Shown here piece by piece: positions 1-10,312 of a DNA stretch of 48,476 bases (within the stretch, counting starts at the first letter, position 1; each line of letters opens with the position of its first letter). The position numbers and the translations under genes are program-made. The stretch is from Flavobacterium tistrianum. Lineage in GTDB: Bacteria; Bacteroidota; Bacteroidia; Flavobacteriales; Flavobacteriaceae. The stretch covers positions 1 to 48,476 of the forward strand of contig NZ_QJRH01000053.1 in NCBI RefSeq assembly GCF_003254545.1. Direction: 5' to 3'. The notes under the pieces are model-generated. The model made no database searches and had not been told where the DNA came from. It saw nothing but the letters and a program-made list of their open reading frames with translations.

Positions 1-3000
1 ATAGGTTCCTGCCGATGGCGTTGCGCTGACAAAAGTATAGCCCGACGGCAGTGTTTCGGCAACACTGACTCCCGTGGCATCGCTTGGCCCGTTGTTGGTG
101 GCTGCAATTGTAAAAATTACATTCGAGCCAACTATTGGAGAACTGGTATTGACTGTTTTAGTGACAGATACATCACTGCTAGCCACTGGTATTGGCGTGC
201 TTATACTAGTATTGTTTGCTGTAGATGGATCTGGCTGGTCGCCTGAAATAAATGCCGTGTTAGCATAAGGGCCAGTTGCGTTTACTGTAGCTATTATTGT
301 TAAAGTACCGCTTGCTCCACTTGATAAATTACCTATATTCCACGAATTTAGACCATTATATAGACCAGCCGACTGGCTTGCATTAACAAAAGTGTAGCCT
401 GCTGGCAATGTTTCGACAACGTTCACTCCTGTGGCATCACTTGGGCCATTATTAGTAGCGGTAATTGTAAAAATTACATTCGTACCAACTATTGGAGAAT
501 TGGTATTTACTGTTTTAACCACAGATAAGTCAGATCTAAATATTGGAACTATTGGCTGGACTGTACTTGTATTGTTTGACAATACTGGATCAGTTTCAGT
601 TCCTGAAATCGAGGCTGTGTTGTCGTATATGCCACTTGACATGACTGTTGCGATGATTGTTATGCTAGCACTTGCGCCATTGGCTAAATTAGCAATTGTC
701 CAGTTTGGTGCTGACCATGATCCTGTACTTGGAGTAGCGCTTACAAAAGTATAACCCGACGGCAGTATATCTTGTACATTTACATTTGTAGCATTACTTG
801 GACCATTATTGGCAGCTGTTATCGTAAAAGTTACATTGGTGCCAACTATTGGAGTATGTGTGTTGACTGTTTTAACAACTGATAAATCAGCACTTGCTTC
901 TGGAGTTGGCGTGCTTGTACTTGAGTTATTTGCCGGTACAAGATCAACAGGAACGCTTCCGGTAACAGATGCTGTATTAGCATACGGACCTGTAGCATTA
1001 ACTTTAGCCAATATCGTTAGAGTGGCACTTGATCCATTTGTTAAACTTCCGATTGTCCAATTTGGTTCTGTCCAATTCCCAATATTTGGTGTTGCACTTA
1101 TAAAAGTATATCCCGCTGGCAGTATTTCTTCAATAACTATTCCTGAGGCATTGCTTGGCCCATTATTAGTAGCTGTTATTGTAAAAGTTACGTTAGTTCC
1201 TACTCTTGGAGAGTTGGTACTAACCGTTTTAACAACCGATATATCTGCATTTGGTATTGCCGTTGGGGTAACAGTACTTGTGTTGTTTGACAAGGAAGGA
1301 TCGGACTCATTTCCTGAAATGGTAGCTGTATTCGCGTAATCGTTGGTCGCACTTGGAAGAACTGTTGCAATTATGGTTAGGGTTTCACTTGTTCCATTAG
1401 TCATATTGCCAATGTTCCAAGTTGTGCCATTATAAGAACCAACTGATGGTGTTGAACTCACAAGGGTATAACCTGAAGGAAGCGTTTCTGCAACGCTGAC
1501 TCCTGTGGCGTTACTCGGTCCATTGTTGGTAGCTCTTATGGTAAAAGTTATATTTGTTCCCACAACAGGATCTCCTATACTCGCAGTTTTAACAACCGAT
1601 AGATCTGCACTTGCTATAGGTATTGGCGTACTTGTACTTGTGTCATTTGGCGTTGTTGGATCTGGTTCATTTCCTGATATAGTCACCGTATTAGCGTAAC
1701 TATTGGTGGCACTTGGAAGAACTTTAGCAACTATTGTTAAAGTTGCATTTGCACCATTAGCCAAATTTCCTATAGCCCAATTTGTGGTGCCATTATAAGT
1801 TCCAACAGATGGGGTTGCACTCACAAACGTATAACCAGATGGCAGCGTTTCTGCAACATTTACATTTGTTGCATTACTAGGACCATTATTTGTAGCTGTT
1901 ATGGTAAAGGTTACATTGGTACCGACTATTGGGGAACCAGTATTAATTATTTTAACAATTGATAAATCAGAGCTAAATACAGGTATAGGGGTAGCTGTAC
2001 TTGTATTATTTGATAATTCAGGATCTGTCTCGTTCCCTGCAATAGTAGCGGTATTGGCGTATGGACCAGTTGCATTAACAGTGGCAACTATTGTTAAAGT
2101 TGCATTTACGCCATTAGCCAAATTTCCTATAGCCCAATTATTAGTGCCATTATAGGTTCCAACAGATGGGGTTGCACTCACAAAAGTATAGCCCGCTGGC
2201 AGTGTTTCGGTAACGTTTACTCCTGTTGCATTACTTGGACCGTTATTGGTCGCCGTTATGGTAAATGTTACGTTTGTGCCTACTGTAGGAGATAGGTTGC
2301 TAATTGTTTTTACTACCGACAAGTCACTGCTTGCCACCGGTGTTGGTATGCTCGTGCTTATATTGTTTGGTAGTGTAGGATCGGGTTCATTTCCTGAAAT
2401 GGTAGCCGTATTGGCATAAGAACCGCTAGCATTGACAGTAGCGGTTATGGTTAAAGTGGCAGTTGCTCCATTAGCCAGATTTCCTATAAACCAAGTTGTT
2501 CCATTATATGTTCCTATCGAAGGGACTGAGTTTGCTAAGGTATAGCCAGCTGGCAATGTTTCTGCAACATTAACTCCTGTTGCATCACTTGGACCATTAT
2601 TAGTGGCCGTTATTGTAAAAGTTACATTTGCTCCGACCGTAGGAGAACTTGTGCTTACCGTTTTAACAACCGATAAATCACTGCTTGATACTGGTGTTGG
2701 AGTAAAAGTACTTGTATTATTTGCTGGAACAGTATCTGATTCATTTCCTGAAATGGTGGCTGTGTTGGCATAAGGCCCGTTAGAATTAACTTTTGCAACT
2801 ATAGTTAAGGTTGCGCTTGCACCATTAGCTAAATTGCCTACAGTCCAATTTGGAGCAGTCCACGTTCCAATACTTGGAGTTGCGCTTACCAAGGTATATC
2901 CTGATGGCAATGCATCTGAAACATTTACGCCTGTTGCGTTGACGGGACCATTATTGGCAGCAGTTATTGTAAAAGTGATATTTGTGCCAACGGTAGGTGT

Positions 3001-3045
3001 AGCATTATCAGCAGTTTTGGCAACTGCTAAATCAGCGCCTATTAC
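1..3045 (-). repeat. Nine tandem DUF11 repeat units inside the giant gene
   Basis: Read on the minus strand, the motif DLSVVKT (variants DLAVAKT, DLSIVKI, DISVVKT, DVSVTKT) recurs near 3040, 2680, 2325, 1965, 1605, 1245, 885, 530 and 170. The period is about 358 bp (about 119 residues). Each unit contains VGTNVTFTITATNNGPS, then ETLPAGYTFVSATPS, then NTATISGNE. The repeats are also alike at DNA level, so they could recombine or collapse in assembly. The array continues beyond position 1. Confidence 0.9.
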
Positions 3046-6000
3046 AGGAACGGTAACCATTGCATCATCACAATTTGTAGGGTTTGCAGTTTCACAAATT
3101 CTATATGTTAGGGTATAATTTCCAGCAGGTGTGCCAGGAGCAACTATAACATTCGTACCCGATAAAGTGATTCCTGCATTGGTCGAGCTTACAAAAGAAA
3201 CATTTACATTTAATGTTGTTGCTGGATTTCCATTTAAAGTATCATTAGACAATACATTTGTAAATGAGGTTCCGCCAGTAAATCCGTTTACGGTATTTCC
3301 TGTATCATCGTTGGCAATAACTACAGATAGAGGAGTTCCCACTAAAGCAGTATCTGTACATCCATTAGAACTTGTCCAAGTAAAATGATAAACTCCAGAA
3401 GGGGTGTCAAAACCTGTTATTGTAGTTGTTGGACTTGTTGGGTCAGTAATCGTTACAGGATCAGGATTGCTGGCATCTGCCGTCCATGTACCTGTTCCAA
3501 CAGCTGCCATAGTAGCAGGAGATCCAGGAAAAGTTGACTGATCTGGTCCAGCGTTTGCAGTAGATACCGTTACAGTTGCAGGAGAACTTTCAACACCTGC
3601 TGCATCAATTTCACTGAAAGTAAATGATACCGTATCAAAACCATCGTTAGGATCAATAGTTAATTGGTTAGGATTGTAATTTGAAATTATTTGTCCTGCA
3701 GTTACAGCAACATTATTATAAAACAAAATTCCATTGGCAGGCAAAGTAACAATTTTTATGGTATTGGTACTGCTAGTGCCGTTGTAAGCGCCATCCTCGA
3801 CGTCGCTACCCGTTAAAACCGGCACATTTACTTTTGTGTTTCCGCCTGGATCAACCTGACAATCTGATGCGGTATTTGCCACTGGTATATTATCAATTCC
3901 GAAATTGGCATTGGCAATAGCAGTTGTGCCTATAACAACATTGGTCAATATGCCATTTACCGTTCCATCATTTCCAGCTGCAGTTCCAAGGTTTTCTCCT
4001 GTGTTTGCCCATCCAGCAGGTAAACTGGCATTTGGAGCAGAAGAACCAATAATTCCCGCCACTGTGCTCAAAACAATGCTATATGTTCCTGCAACGGGAC
4101 TTACTAAAGAAAAATTATAAGTGCCATTGGCTGCTACTGCAGCATTGGCTACTACGTTTCCTGTACTATTCACCAATACAGCTGTCAAACCGCCAGCATT
4201 GGTGCCAGTTCCATTTACTGTATTGGCAGGACTTCCATTTAAGCCGTTGGCATCATTAAAAACAATACCGCTTATTTGTAAATTGGCATAATCTTCCACC
4301 TCTCCATTATCAAAAATATCATCAAATCCAGTAAATACAACTGGTATGCTGGCCACTATGAGTCTGACTTTATATGTTGAGGAAGCTGCTGCTGGTGCAA
4401 CAATTGTTTTAGAAACGGTGCTTCCAGCAGTACCACTGCCACTATAAAAAGCATTATTGCCATTGCCGTCAACATCATTAGAAAAATCACCATCATTATT
4501 CCAATCAAACCACAAACCGTAGTTTACGGTTGTTCCTGGTGTATTGCTGTTTAAACTTATATTGGCTGTAATAGATGATCCTGAAACTAAAGGGAAAGTT
4601 AATCCATCATCAAATGTATCGGCAGTTCCTGTTACATTTCGTAATGGACTTGTTTCAATGCTTATTCCATTTCCCGCCCAAACAGCACCATTATTGCCAG
4701 ATGGCACGCCTGCAGTCACACAGCTCAAAATTTTCGCTTGTGCTACAGGCCATGGAGATGCTAAGTCGCTATAATCGTAATCATCAATTTTTTTTACTTC
4801 ATAGTTGTACGATGAGTTGCATCCTCCACCAGCACTAGTACCAGTTAAAGTATAGATGCCAGGTGTTGTAACAGTGATCGAACTCCCATTTACTACATTT
4901 GCATCATTGCTATTTGTCCATGTATAGGTGAGTGATGGTGCAGCTCCTCCAGGATGAAACAAAACAGATGCAGGCACTGCAGCTTTTGCTAGAAGAGGAG
5001 CAGAAGTTCTTTCGTAAGAGACCGTTAATGAACCGGCTCCTGATGGACCGTCAAAATAATTTACCTCTATAGTATGATAGCCCGCTGATAGCGAAAATGC
5101 AGCAGAAGCAACCTCTGTTGCAGCATGTCCGCCATCATTGCTTACGCGTAATGATCCGTCTATATATAAATTGCTGCCGTCCTTACTATTGGTATAAAAA
5201 ATATAGGTGCCTGCAGTGGCAATATTAATAAAACCTTTATACTTTACCCCATAAGCAGTCGAAGAAGCAGGCGTAATACCACTAAGACCGGTAAGGTTCA
5301 TTTGAGATACCACTCCTGTGCTAGTAGGTGCCTGATTGTAAAATCCAGTAGTTATAGTGGTAAAATCTCCGCTGGCAAAAAGCGAAGTTGCATTATATGG
5401 CCTAAAGGTTTCATAATCTAAGCCAGCTGTGTAGCTTGCAGCATTCAGTGTCAAAGAAGGTATGCCGCAGTTTAATTTATCAGGGCCTAATACGGTAACG
5501 GTAAAAGGTGTCACTGTGCTTGGATCTACTGTTAGAGTAGTGCTTTTTGATATTGGACAGCCATATTTGTCAATGTAAGTGCAGGTATAAGTGCCCGAAT
5601 GGGAAGCATTGAGTGCGTTGATATCAAAATTGGCTTCAGTGCTGGTAAAACCATTTGGTCCCGTCCAGCTTATGCTGCTTGGAACGGCTTCTGCGGGAAT
5701 AGCGGCAGAACTGAAATGAACAGCGGCACCAGTACAGGCTGTTGGATTATTTGGAGATACTGTAATATCGGTTATTGGAAGATTTACCACCAAATCTTCA
5801 GAATATGGACATCCATTGGCGTCAATAACAGTTATATGATAAGTGCCTGCATTAGCAGCGGTATAATTGCTCAAAACAGGATCTGCAGCACTGCTGGTAA
5901 AGCCATTTGGTCCAGTCCAACTGATACTGGAAATATCGGTATTGTATTTTATAATGCCACTTTTTAGTTCAATAGTATTAGACCCGCAGACATGTTCAGC

Positions 6001-7401
6001 TTTAGGGAATAGAACGATATTTCCAAAATCAGAGAAATTACTAAAATCTCCACCGCCACCTCCAGCAGCTGAATACATATTTTGATAAAAAAGGAATTTG
6101 CCTATAGAATTTCGTATGGTTAAAGTATTGCCAGGAGAAATGCCCGGAAAGCCGTTGATCTGTTTTCGCACATATTTCCAGCCCGTAAAACCAGGAACAT
6201 CAATAAAATCAGTAGCTGTAATAGGCTGGCTTGTCATAGTGCCACTACTGCTAGTTATTGTAAAGCCTCCAATAGCACTGCTAGGAACTACTATATTAAA
6301 AAAAGTAGTTGATGCAGAGCTAGGATATTGAAATGCTAGAAAATCAATACCCTTACAATCTGCAGCAGGAGTAAGAATTCCTGAGCCCAATTCGCCTCCA
6401 TTTCCTCCCAATTGATAGGCAGAAATTGGTTTGTCTGAATGTATATATGCCACATTTTTTCCTGCTGCTAAAGTATAGCGAACCATTTGCGCTTTATCCA
6501 CTACTAAAGTCGTTGTAGTAGTGCCGTCAAAAATCGTTATTGTGGTGCCGTTTTGGCTTCCCGTAAGGAAAATGCTTTCTGATGCTGTTGTAAGATTGGT
6601 GCGTACATGCACATAATCATTGCCTAATTTGCTTATGGGCACCAACTGGTCTCCTCCGTTATCAGCTGCACCACCTGCCTGTAGCAAATCATCACTATAA
6701 GTTACCACAACAGGATTGGTGGAAGTAATTGTAGTGCCAGCCAAATGTTTGCCCGTTTTTGTAGTGCTTTCAGCTCGATAACTTTGCCCTTTATTGAGCG
6801 TGATATTAAAAGGAACATTTGCTCCATGACCAATAATGGCTTCAGAAGGGGTAATGGTAACAATCGTGTTGTCTTCAGTAGCTGTAATTACCGCCTCAGA
6901 ATTTGCTCCGCCATAAGTAGCACCAATGGCATATAAATTTTGTCCTGGAACAATAAAAGAAGTACCCAAAGCATTTGGTCCGCGCAACGGAATAGTGCCG
7001 TAATTGTTGCCTGTTTCGTTGGCATAATAAGCCCCCATTTTTCCCCAAATGCGAATGCGGATTCCTTTATTTTCTACACTATTGGCTGGGGCGACTGTTA
7101 TGCTACTGATAACAGAAGACAGATCTACAATCGCAGATCCGCCACCTGCTACAGAACCCGAAAGAGGCCATCCTGTAGGTTGTGTTGTGGCAGCAGGCAT
7201 GTCGATGATATAATAATTGGTTGCTGAGGGTAAACCAACCCCAGTAAAGTGAATCTTTTGAGGTGAGTTATATCCAGGAGCCCATCCTGGCACACCAAAC
7301 CAGAATTCAAAATCTGGATTACCTGTTTGTGCATTGGCTGAAAATCTCGGTAATAAAAATAAATACATTAACAATAAGAGAAGCGTGTAGTTTTTTTTCA
7401 T
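1..7401 (-). CDS. Giant secreted multidomain adhesin-like protein with DUF11 repeats (3' end outside window)
   Basis: An open frame runs without a stop from ATG at 7401 to the left edge (2,467 codons), so the C-terminus is missing. It opens with a signal peptide (MKKNYTLLLLLMYLFLLPRF, cleavage near SANA-Q). Domains I read in order: an IgGFc-binding-protein-like N-terminal region (about residues 130-400, with TGKHLAGTTITSTNPVVV and a D-x-GGDQL motif); Ig/PKD-like domains each with a SWTGPNGFTS strand (about 480-620); a PA14-like domain (about 660-790, TYIFYTNSKDGSNLYIDG); a GEVEDY motif domain (about residue 1033); a cadherin-like/SdrD-like region; and from about residue 1454 nine DUF11 repeats. 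DUF11 proteins of this size in Bacteroidota are usually cell-surface or secreted and often end in a T9SS tail, but that end is not visible here. Adhesion is inferred from the architecture; no ligand can be named. It stands alone, divergent from the genes to its right. Confidence 0.9.
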   Translation of the reverse strand, partial: MKKNYTLLLLLMYLFLLPRFSANAQTGNPDFEFWFGVPGWAPGYNSPQKIHFTGVGLPSATNYYIIDMPAATTQPTGWPLSGSVAGGGSAIVDLSSVISSITVAPANSVENKGIRIRIWGKMGAYYANETGNNYGTIPLRGPNALGTSFIVPGQNLYAIGATYGGANSEAVITATEDNTIVTITPSEAIIGHGANVPFNITLNKGQSYRAESTTKTGKHLAGTTITSTNPVVVTYSDDLLQAGGAADNGGDQLVPISKLGNDYVHVRTNLTTASESIFLTGSQNGTTITIFDGTTTTTLVVDKAQMVRYTLAAGKNVAYIHSDKPISAYQLGGNGGELGSGILTPAADCKGIDFLAFQYPSSASTTFFNIVVPSSAIGGFTITSSSGTMTSQPITATDFIDVPGFTGWKYVRKQINGFPGISPGNTLTIRNSIGKFLFYQNMYSAAGGGGGDFSNFSDFGNIVLFPKAEHVCGSNTIELKSGIIKYNTDISSISWTGPNGFTSSAADPVLSNYTAANAGTYHITVIDANGCPYSEDLVVNLPITDITVSPNNPTACTGAAVHFSSAAIPAEAVPSSISWTGPNGFTSTEANFDINALNASHSGTYTCTYIDKYGCPISKSTTLTVDPSTVTPFTVTVLGPDKLNCGIPSLTLNAASYTAGLDYETFRPYNATSLFASGDFTTITTGFYNQAPTSTGVVSQMNLTGLSGITPASSTAYGVKYKGFINIATAGTYIFYTNSKDGSNLYIDGSLRVSNDGGHAATEVASAAFSLSAGYHTIEVNYFDGPSGAGSLTVSYERTSAPLLAKAAVPASVLFHPGGAAPSLTYTWTNSNDANVVNGSSITVTTPGIYTLTGTSAGGGCNSSYNYEVKKIDDYDYSDLASPWPVAQAKILSCVTAGVPSGNNGAVWAGNGISIETSPLRNVTGTADTFDDGLTFPLVSGSSITANISLNSNTPGTTVNYGLWFDWNNDGDFSNDVDGNGNNAFYSGSGTAGSTVSKTIVAPAAASSTYKVRLIVASIPVVFTGFDDIFDNGEVEDYANLQISGIVFNDANGLNGSPANTVNGTGTNAGGLTAVLVNSTGNVVANAAVAANGTYNFSLVSPVAGTYSIVLSTVAGIIGSSAPNASLPAGWANTGENLGTAAGNDGTVNGILTNVVIGTTAIANANFGIDNIPVANTASDCQVDPGGNTKVNVPVLTGSDVEDGAYNGTSSTNTIKIVTLPANGILFYNNVAVTAGQIISNYNPNQLTIDPNDGFDTVSFTFSEIDAAGVESSPATVTVSTANAGPDQSTFPGSPATMAAVGTGTWTADASNPDPVTITDPTSPTTTITGFDTPSGVYHFTWTSSNGCTDTALVGTPLSVVIANDDTGNTVNGFTGGTSFTNVLSNDTLNGNPATTLNVNVSFVSSTNAGITLSGTNVIVAPGTPAGNYTLTYRICETANPTNCDDAMVTVPVIGADLAVAKTADNATPTVGTNITFTITAANNGPVNATGVNVSDALPSGYTLVSATPSIGTWTAPNWTVGNLANGASATLTIVAKVNSNGPYANTATISGNESDTVPANNTSTFTPTPVSSSDLSVVKTVSTSSPTVGANVTFTITATNNGPSDATGVNVAETLPAGYTLANSVPSIGTYNGTTWFIGNLANGATATLTITATVNASGSYANTATISGNEPDPTLPNNISTSIPTPVASSDLSVVKTISNLSPTVGTNVTFTITATNNGPSNATGVNVTETLPAGYTFVSATPSVGTYNGTNNWAIGNLANGVNATLTIVATVNATGPYANTATIAGNETDPELSNNTSTATPIPVFSSDLSIVKIINTGSPIVGTNVTFTITATNNGPSNATNVNVAETLPSGYTFVSATPSVGTYNGTTNWAIGNLANGANATLTIVAKVLPSATNSYANTVTISGNEPDPTTPNDTSTSTPIPIASADLSVVKTASIGDPVVGTNITFTIRATNNGPSNATGVSVAETLPSGYTLVSSTPSVGSYNGTTWNIGNMTNGTSETLTIIATVLPSATNDYANTATISGNESDPSLSNNTSTVTPTAIPNADISVVKTVSTNSPRVGTNVTFTITATNNGPSNASGIVIEEILPAGYTFISATPNIGNWTEPNWTIGSLTNGSSATLTILAKVNATGPYANTASVTGSVPVDLVPANNSSTSTPTPEASADLSVVKTVNTHTPIVGTNVTFTITAANNGPSNATNVNVQDILPSGYTFVSATPSTGSWSAPNWTIANLANGASASITIIATVMSSGIYDNTASISGTETDPVLSNNTSTVQPIVPIFRSDLSVVKTVNTNSPIVGTNVIFTITATNNGPSDATGVNVVETLPAGYTFVNASQSAGLYNGLNSWNIGNLSSGASGTLTIIATVNATGPYANTAFISGDQPDPSTANNTSISTPIPVASSDVSVTKTVNTSSPIVGSNVIFTIAATNNGPSDATGVSVAETLPSGYTFVSATPSAGTY

Positions 7402-8298
7402 TATAACTAGATTTAAGTAAGATGAGATTCGGAAAAATTGAGCATAAATAAAATTTCAATGGAGTTTCATCACAAGCGAAGCTTATTCCATTGAAGGCAT
7501 TAGGTATTTTTGGCGTACGTGATGCTGAATATTTTTCGGTTACAAGTTAAAGTCATATTTTGCGTTTTGGGTTAATCTTTTGGCTTTTCGTTACCAAAAT
7601 AATGATCCATAAACTTCGCTGAGCGCTTTTAAAGGGCTTTTCGCTATAAGGCTTTAAAGCGCAAATGGGATGTGGGCTGTAGGGCTGTATTTAAAATGGG
7701 AGCCCCTTCTTATTGCCTCTGGGGCAATGTCTAGAAAGCGCATACGATAATTTTCCTAAATGATGGGTATATTTTAAAGAATTTGCGACTTTTATTAAAG
7801 TTGATTTCATTGGACCTATAGTATTAAGACGTTTTTAAAATATTATAAATGAGCAAATTGCTACTTCCTGCACCCAAAAAGGATAATTCTTCTTAAGAAA
7901 ATTTTAACTAAAATAGTAAAAAATCCTTTACAAAACAAGAAATATGTTAAAATTTGAATTTCCTGCATAACTGCAAGCATTAAGTTATATGTTGCTATTT
8001 CAAAATATTGATTTTATATATCTTATGGTAGATGAAAATCTTTTTAATTACGTCATCTTAAGCAAATTTTAAGAATTGAAATGTAGAATTATGTTAGCTG
8101 ATATAAAACATATGATGTGTCTAAAAGTTTCGAACCTAAGCTTGTTAGATGTTGATTTTGCTGAGATTATAGTTTTATAAAATCGCATGTGCACGATTCT
8201 GCCACAAATTTCAAATTGCTAAATATTTATAAAAAACCAATCTAATTTTTGCGATCCCAAAAAGTAGCAGATCCGCTTTTAAACAAGAAAATAAATGA
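7402..8298. other. Intergenic region, no gene recognised
   Basis: About 900 bp of mostly AT-rich DNA upstream of the giant adhesin gene. It must hold that gene's promoter on the minus strand, but I found no clear TTG/TAnnTTTG pair. An imperfect inverted repeat (GCGCTTTTAAAG ... CTTTAAAGCGC) lies at about 7623-7662. Frames immediately upstream of 8299 may be further decayed pieces of the adjacent recombinase, but I cannot align them. Confidence 0.5.
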
Positions 8299-8837
8299 CG
8301 CGAATATCTTACCATTAAAGAATTGAACATGTTGGCTGAAACGCCCTGCGAAAAAGTTGTCCTTAAAAGAGCTGCGCTTTTCTCAGCGCTTACAGGTTTG
8401 AGGATTCGGACATTCAGAAGCTCCGCTGGAAAGATATTAGTCTGGAAAATGGTAAGGCCAAACTGCATTTCACTCAGAAAAAGACTAAGGGTGTCGAATA
8501 TATGCCTATTTCTGAGCAGGCTCTTCAGCTCTGCGGAGAACTGAGGCTTCCTGGGCAGCTTGTTTTTGAAGATCTGCCGGATCCGTCGTGGATCTCGCGG
8601 CCTCTGAAAAAATGGGTTGAGTCTGCAGGCATTAAAAAAAATATTACTTTCCACTGCTTCCGCCATACATTTGCAACACTGCAGCTGTCAAGCGGGACAG
8701 ATATTTATACAGTCAGTAAAATGCTGGGGCATACCAATGTAAAAACTACTCAAATTTATGCGAAAGTAGTAGATGAGAAGAAATATAAAGCTTCGCAGGC
8801 AATACAATTGGAATCTTTAAAAAAGAAGCAGCAATGA
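8299..8837 (+). pseudogene. Tyrosine recombinase / phage integrase remnant (frameshifted, N-terminus lost)
   Basis: The C-terminal catalytic domain of a tyrosine recombinase is recognisable. The first frame reads REYLTIKELNMLAETPCEKV and then LKRAALFSALTGLR. Near 8404-8408 the homology shifts frame, as if one T had been lost in aggatt(t)cgg, and continues as SDIQKLRWKDISLENGKAK, then MPISEQALQLCGE, HCFRHTFATLQLSSGTDI and LGHTNVKTTQIYAKV. The Arg of ALTGLR, the HxxR (HCFRH) and the Tyr of QIYAKV are the family's catalytic residues. The SAM-like N-terminal domain is absent, and a TGA sits in frame directly before 8299. Family members are typically about 400 residues; about 180 remain. It marks past integration of a mobile element. 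Sequencing error is a possible alternative cause of the single shift. Confidence 0.82.
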
Positions 8838-9199
8838 ACATAAAATACTTTGAATATATTGCTATTTATCTGTCCGTTCTTTTAGTCTGTATTTTTTTAG
8901 GCGCAGTTGTAAGATTTGTGCTTATAGATGCAGGTATTGATGAGTATACGGCTGGTGTATTTTTTTGGATCAGCACGGGAATTGGAATTTTGCTGTTTGC
9001 AATTCTAAGTTTATTTATTAGCAATTTGGCTGATAGGTTGCTGAATCATTTTTTGAAGGCTAAAAAAAATGAATCTCCAAAAAGCCAGATTCCAGTTGAA
9101 GGTTTTGAAAAAATAAAAGAGCAGCAGGATACTTTGATTAAAGCCGAATTGTCTGAAAATAAAAATCCAGCTAAAAACAGTCCTGAAAACAAATCATGA
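8834..9199 (+). CDS. Small two-helix membrane protein of unknown function
   Basis: This 121-residue protein has two hydrophobic segments (about residues 8-32, IYLSVLLVCIFLGAVVRFVL, and about 41-65, FFWISTGIGILLFAILSLF). A hydrophilic, Lys/Glu-rich tail follows (about 75-121) and is likely cytoplasmic. Its ATG overlaps the stop of the recombinase remnant (ATGA at 8834-8837), an arrangement typical of translational coupling, so the two were probably once one mobile-element unit. I recognise no family, and the gene has no visible disruption. Confidence 0.6.
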   Translation: MNIKYFEYIAIYLSVLLVCIFLGAVVRFVLIDAGIDEYTAGVFFWISTGIGILLFAILSLFISNLADRLLNHFLKAKKNESPKSQIPVEGFEKIKEQQDTLIKAELSENKNPAKNSPENKS

Positions 9200-9501
9200 T
9201 CTGGCAGGGTTTTATTCCTTGATCGATCCTTGCATAACGATTGAAAAAGATCTGATTTTTAATAGTTTTTTTCCGGAATGAGCCAAAAAGCAGGCAATCG
9301 TTTGGAATAATGCCGTCCTGACACTACTTTTTTTGCTGATGCGTTTTCGAATTATTCCCAACTGCCTGGAATGGCAGCATTCAGACAATAGCTCTTTACT
9401 TCCATATGGATAGGGGCATAAGGTGCTGCAGAGCAGATCATCCGGAAATGCATGCGGAATGTCCAGGAGATTTTCTTATTGCAAAAGCTTAAATTTTTAA
9501 C
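9200..9501. other. Intergenic, nothing recognised
   Basis: About 300 bp with no coding frame I can support on either strand and no clear promoter or hairpin. Base composition resembles the flanking accessory genes. Confidence 0.4.
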
Positions 9502-9828
9502 ATGCTTCATTATCAAGGAAAAAGATTAAATTTTATATTTGGTATGAGAATACAAAAAGTTTCAGACAACAGATCTTTTGCTATGGAAAAAGCTATACGG
9601 TTAAAAGTGAGAAAAGATTTGGACCCGCGCCAGCAGCTCAACTTTATCAGATTAAAGGGCAGCCTTTTCTCAAAGGGCTATACAGAGATTATCCATATTA
9701 TGGACCAGGATGATGAGTTTCATATCAACAGCTTTGAAACGCTGCCCGAGCATCGAGAGGAAGTGCAGGAATATATTTCGGGATTCATCAGCTCGGAGAA
9801 TCTTGCCGATACCATTTCGATAAAATAG
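9502..9828 (+). CDS. Hypothetical protein, 108 aa
   Basis: A soluble, charged protein with no signal peptide or membrane segment. The frame starts at ATG 9502, but an internal ATG at 9544 (MRIQKVSDNRSFAMEKAIRL) is an equally plausible start, giving 94 residues. The C-terminal half is acidic (HIMDQDDEFHINSFETLPEH). I do not recognise the family. It lies alone between two gaps in the accessory stretch, so no neighbour suggests a role. It could be spurious, but codon use looks protein-like and similar to the next gene. Confidence 0.45.
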   Translation: MLHYQGKRLNFIFGMRIQKVSDNRSFAMEKAIRLKVRKDLDPRQQLNFIRLKGSLFSKGYTEIIHIMDQDDEFHINSFETLPEHREEVQEYISGFISSENLADTISIK

Positions 9829-10312
9829 CCTTGAAATTAAGGCAGGAAGCCAAACTGCCAGAATGAGATGGGCGGGCCTGCAGTCTGATGGCGCAGTATG
9901 CCCTATATTATGATGGGACTTTTAGGACCAGGATTTTAAGCTGCTGACGCATCGGCCCTGTTTGATGTATAGAGAAATTAGGGAATGATAAAGAAAATAA
10001 TGCATTTCACAGACAATCTGGTCCTTTTTTTCCTTGCCTGATTATTATTGATTGGCCTCTTTTCAGTATAAAACTGAAAATGGCATCCGTTATAAATAAT
10101 GCCCGATGGACAATAGTCAGAGGCTGAATCAAATGTTTTGAAAGCCTGTGCCGGAGAGATAAAAGGGCATGCAAAGGGCTGTTTTTCGTTTGCTAAAAGG
10201 ATTGGAAAGCATACAGAAAACACTGCCCAGCTCTCCTTGGGATATCTCCCGCCAGACGATAAACTAATATTTTAAGGATTACCAAACGGCAGAATAACCA
10301 GACAACACGCTT
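9829..10312. other. Intergenic region with one small hairpin
   Basis: About 480 bp without a supported gene. A perfect 8-bp inverted repeat, TTTTCAGT-ATAAA-ACTGAAAA, lies at 10060-10080; it could be a weak terminator on either strand. Minus-strand open frames here look like chance frames. The promoter of the downstream flavin hydroxylase should lie at the right end, but I see no convincing element. Confidence 0.4.

Noticed and set aside
1..3045. CRISPR-like periodic repeat
   Set aside because: The period is about 358 bp, the units are coding DUF11 domains, and there are no short identical repeats with unique spacers.
74..7227. Many plus-strand open frames across the first 7.2 kb
   Set aside because: They lie opposite the continuous minus-strand adhesin frame, repeat with its period and have no start signals; they are shadows of its low-complexity repeats.
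7623..7662. Inverted repeat GCGCTTTTAAAG ... CTTTAAAGCGC as a terminator
   Set aside because: Imperfect stem, no T run on either side and no gene ending nearby; left as an unexplained structure.
8211..8666. Minus-strand 151-codon frame
   Set aside because: It is antisense to the recombinase remnant, whose protein signatures are unmistakable on the plus strand.
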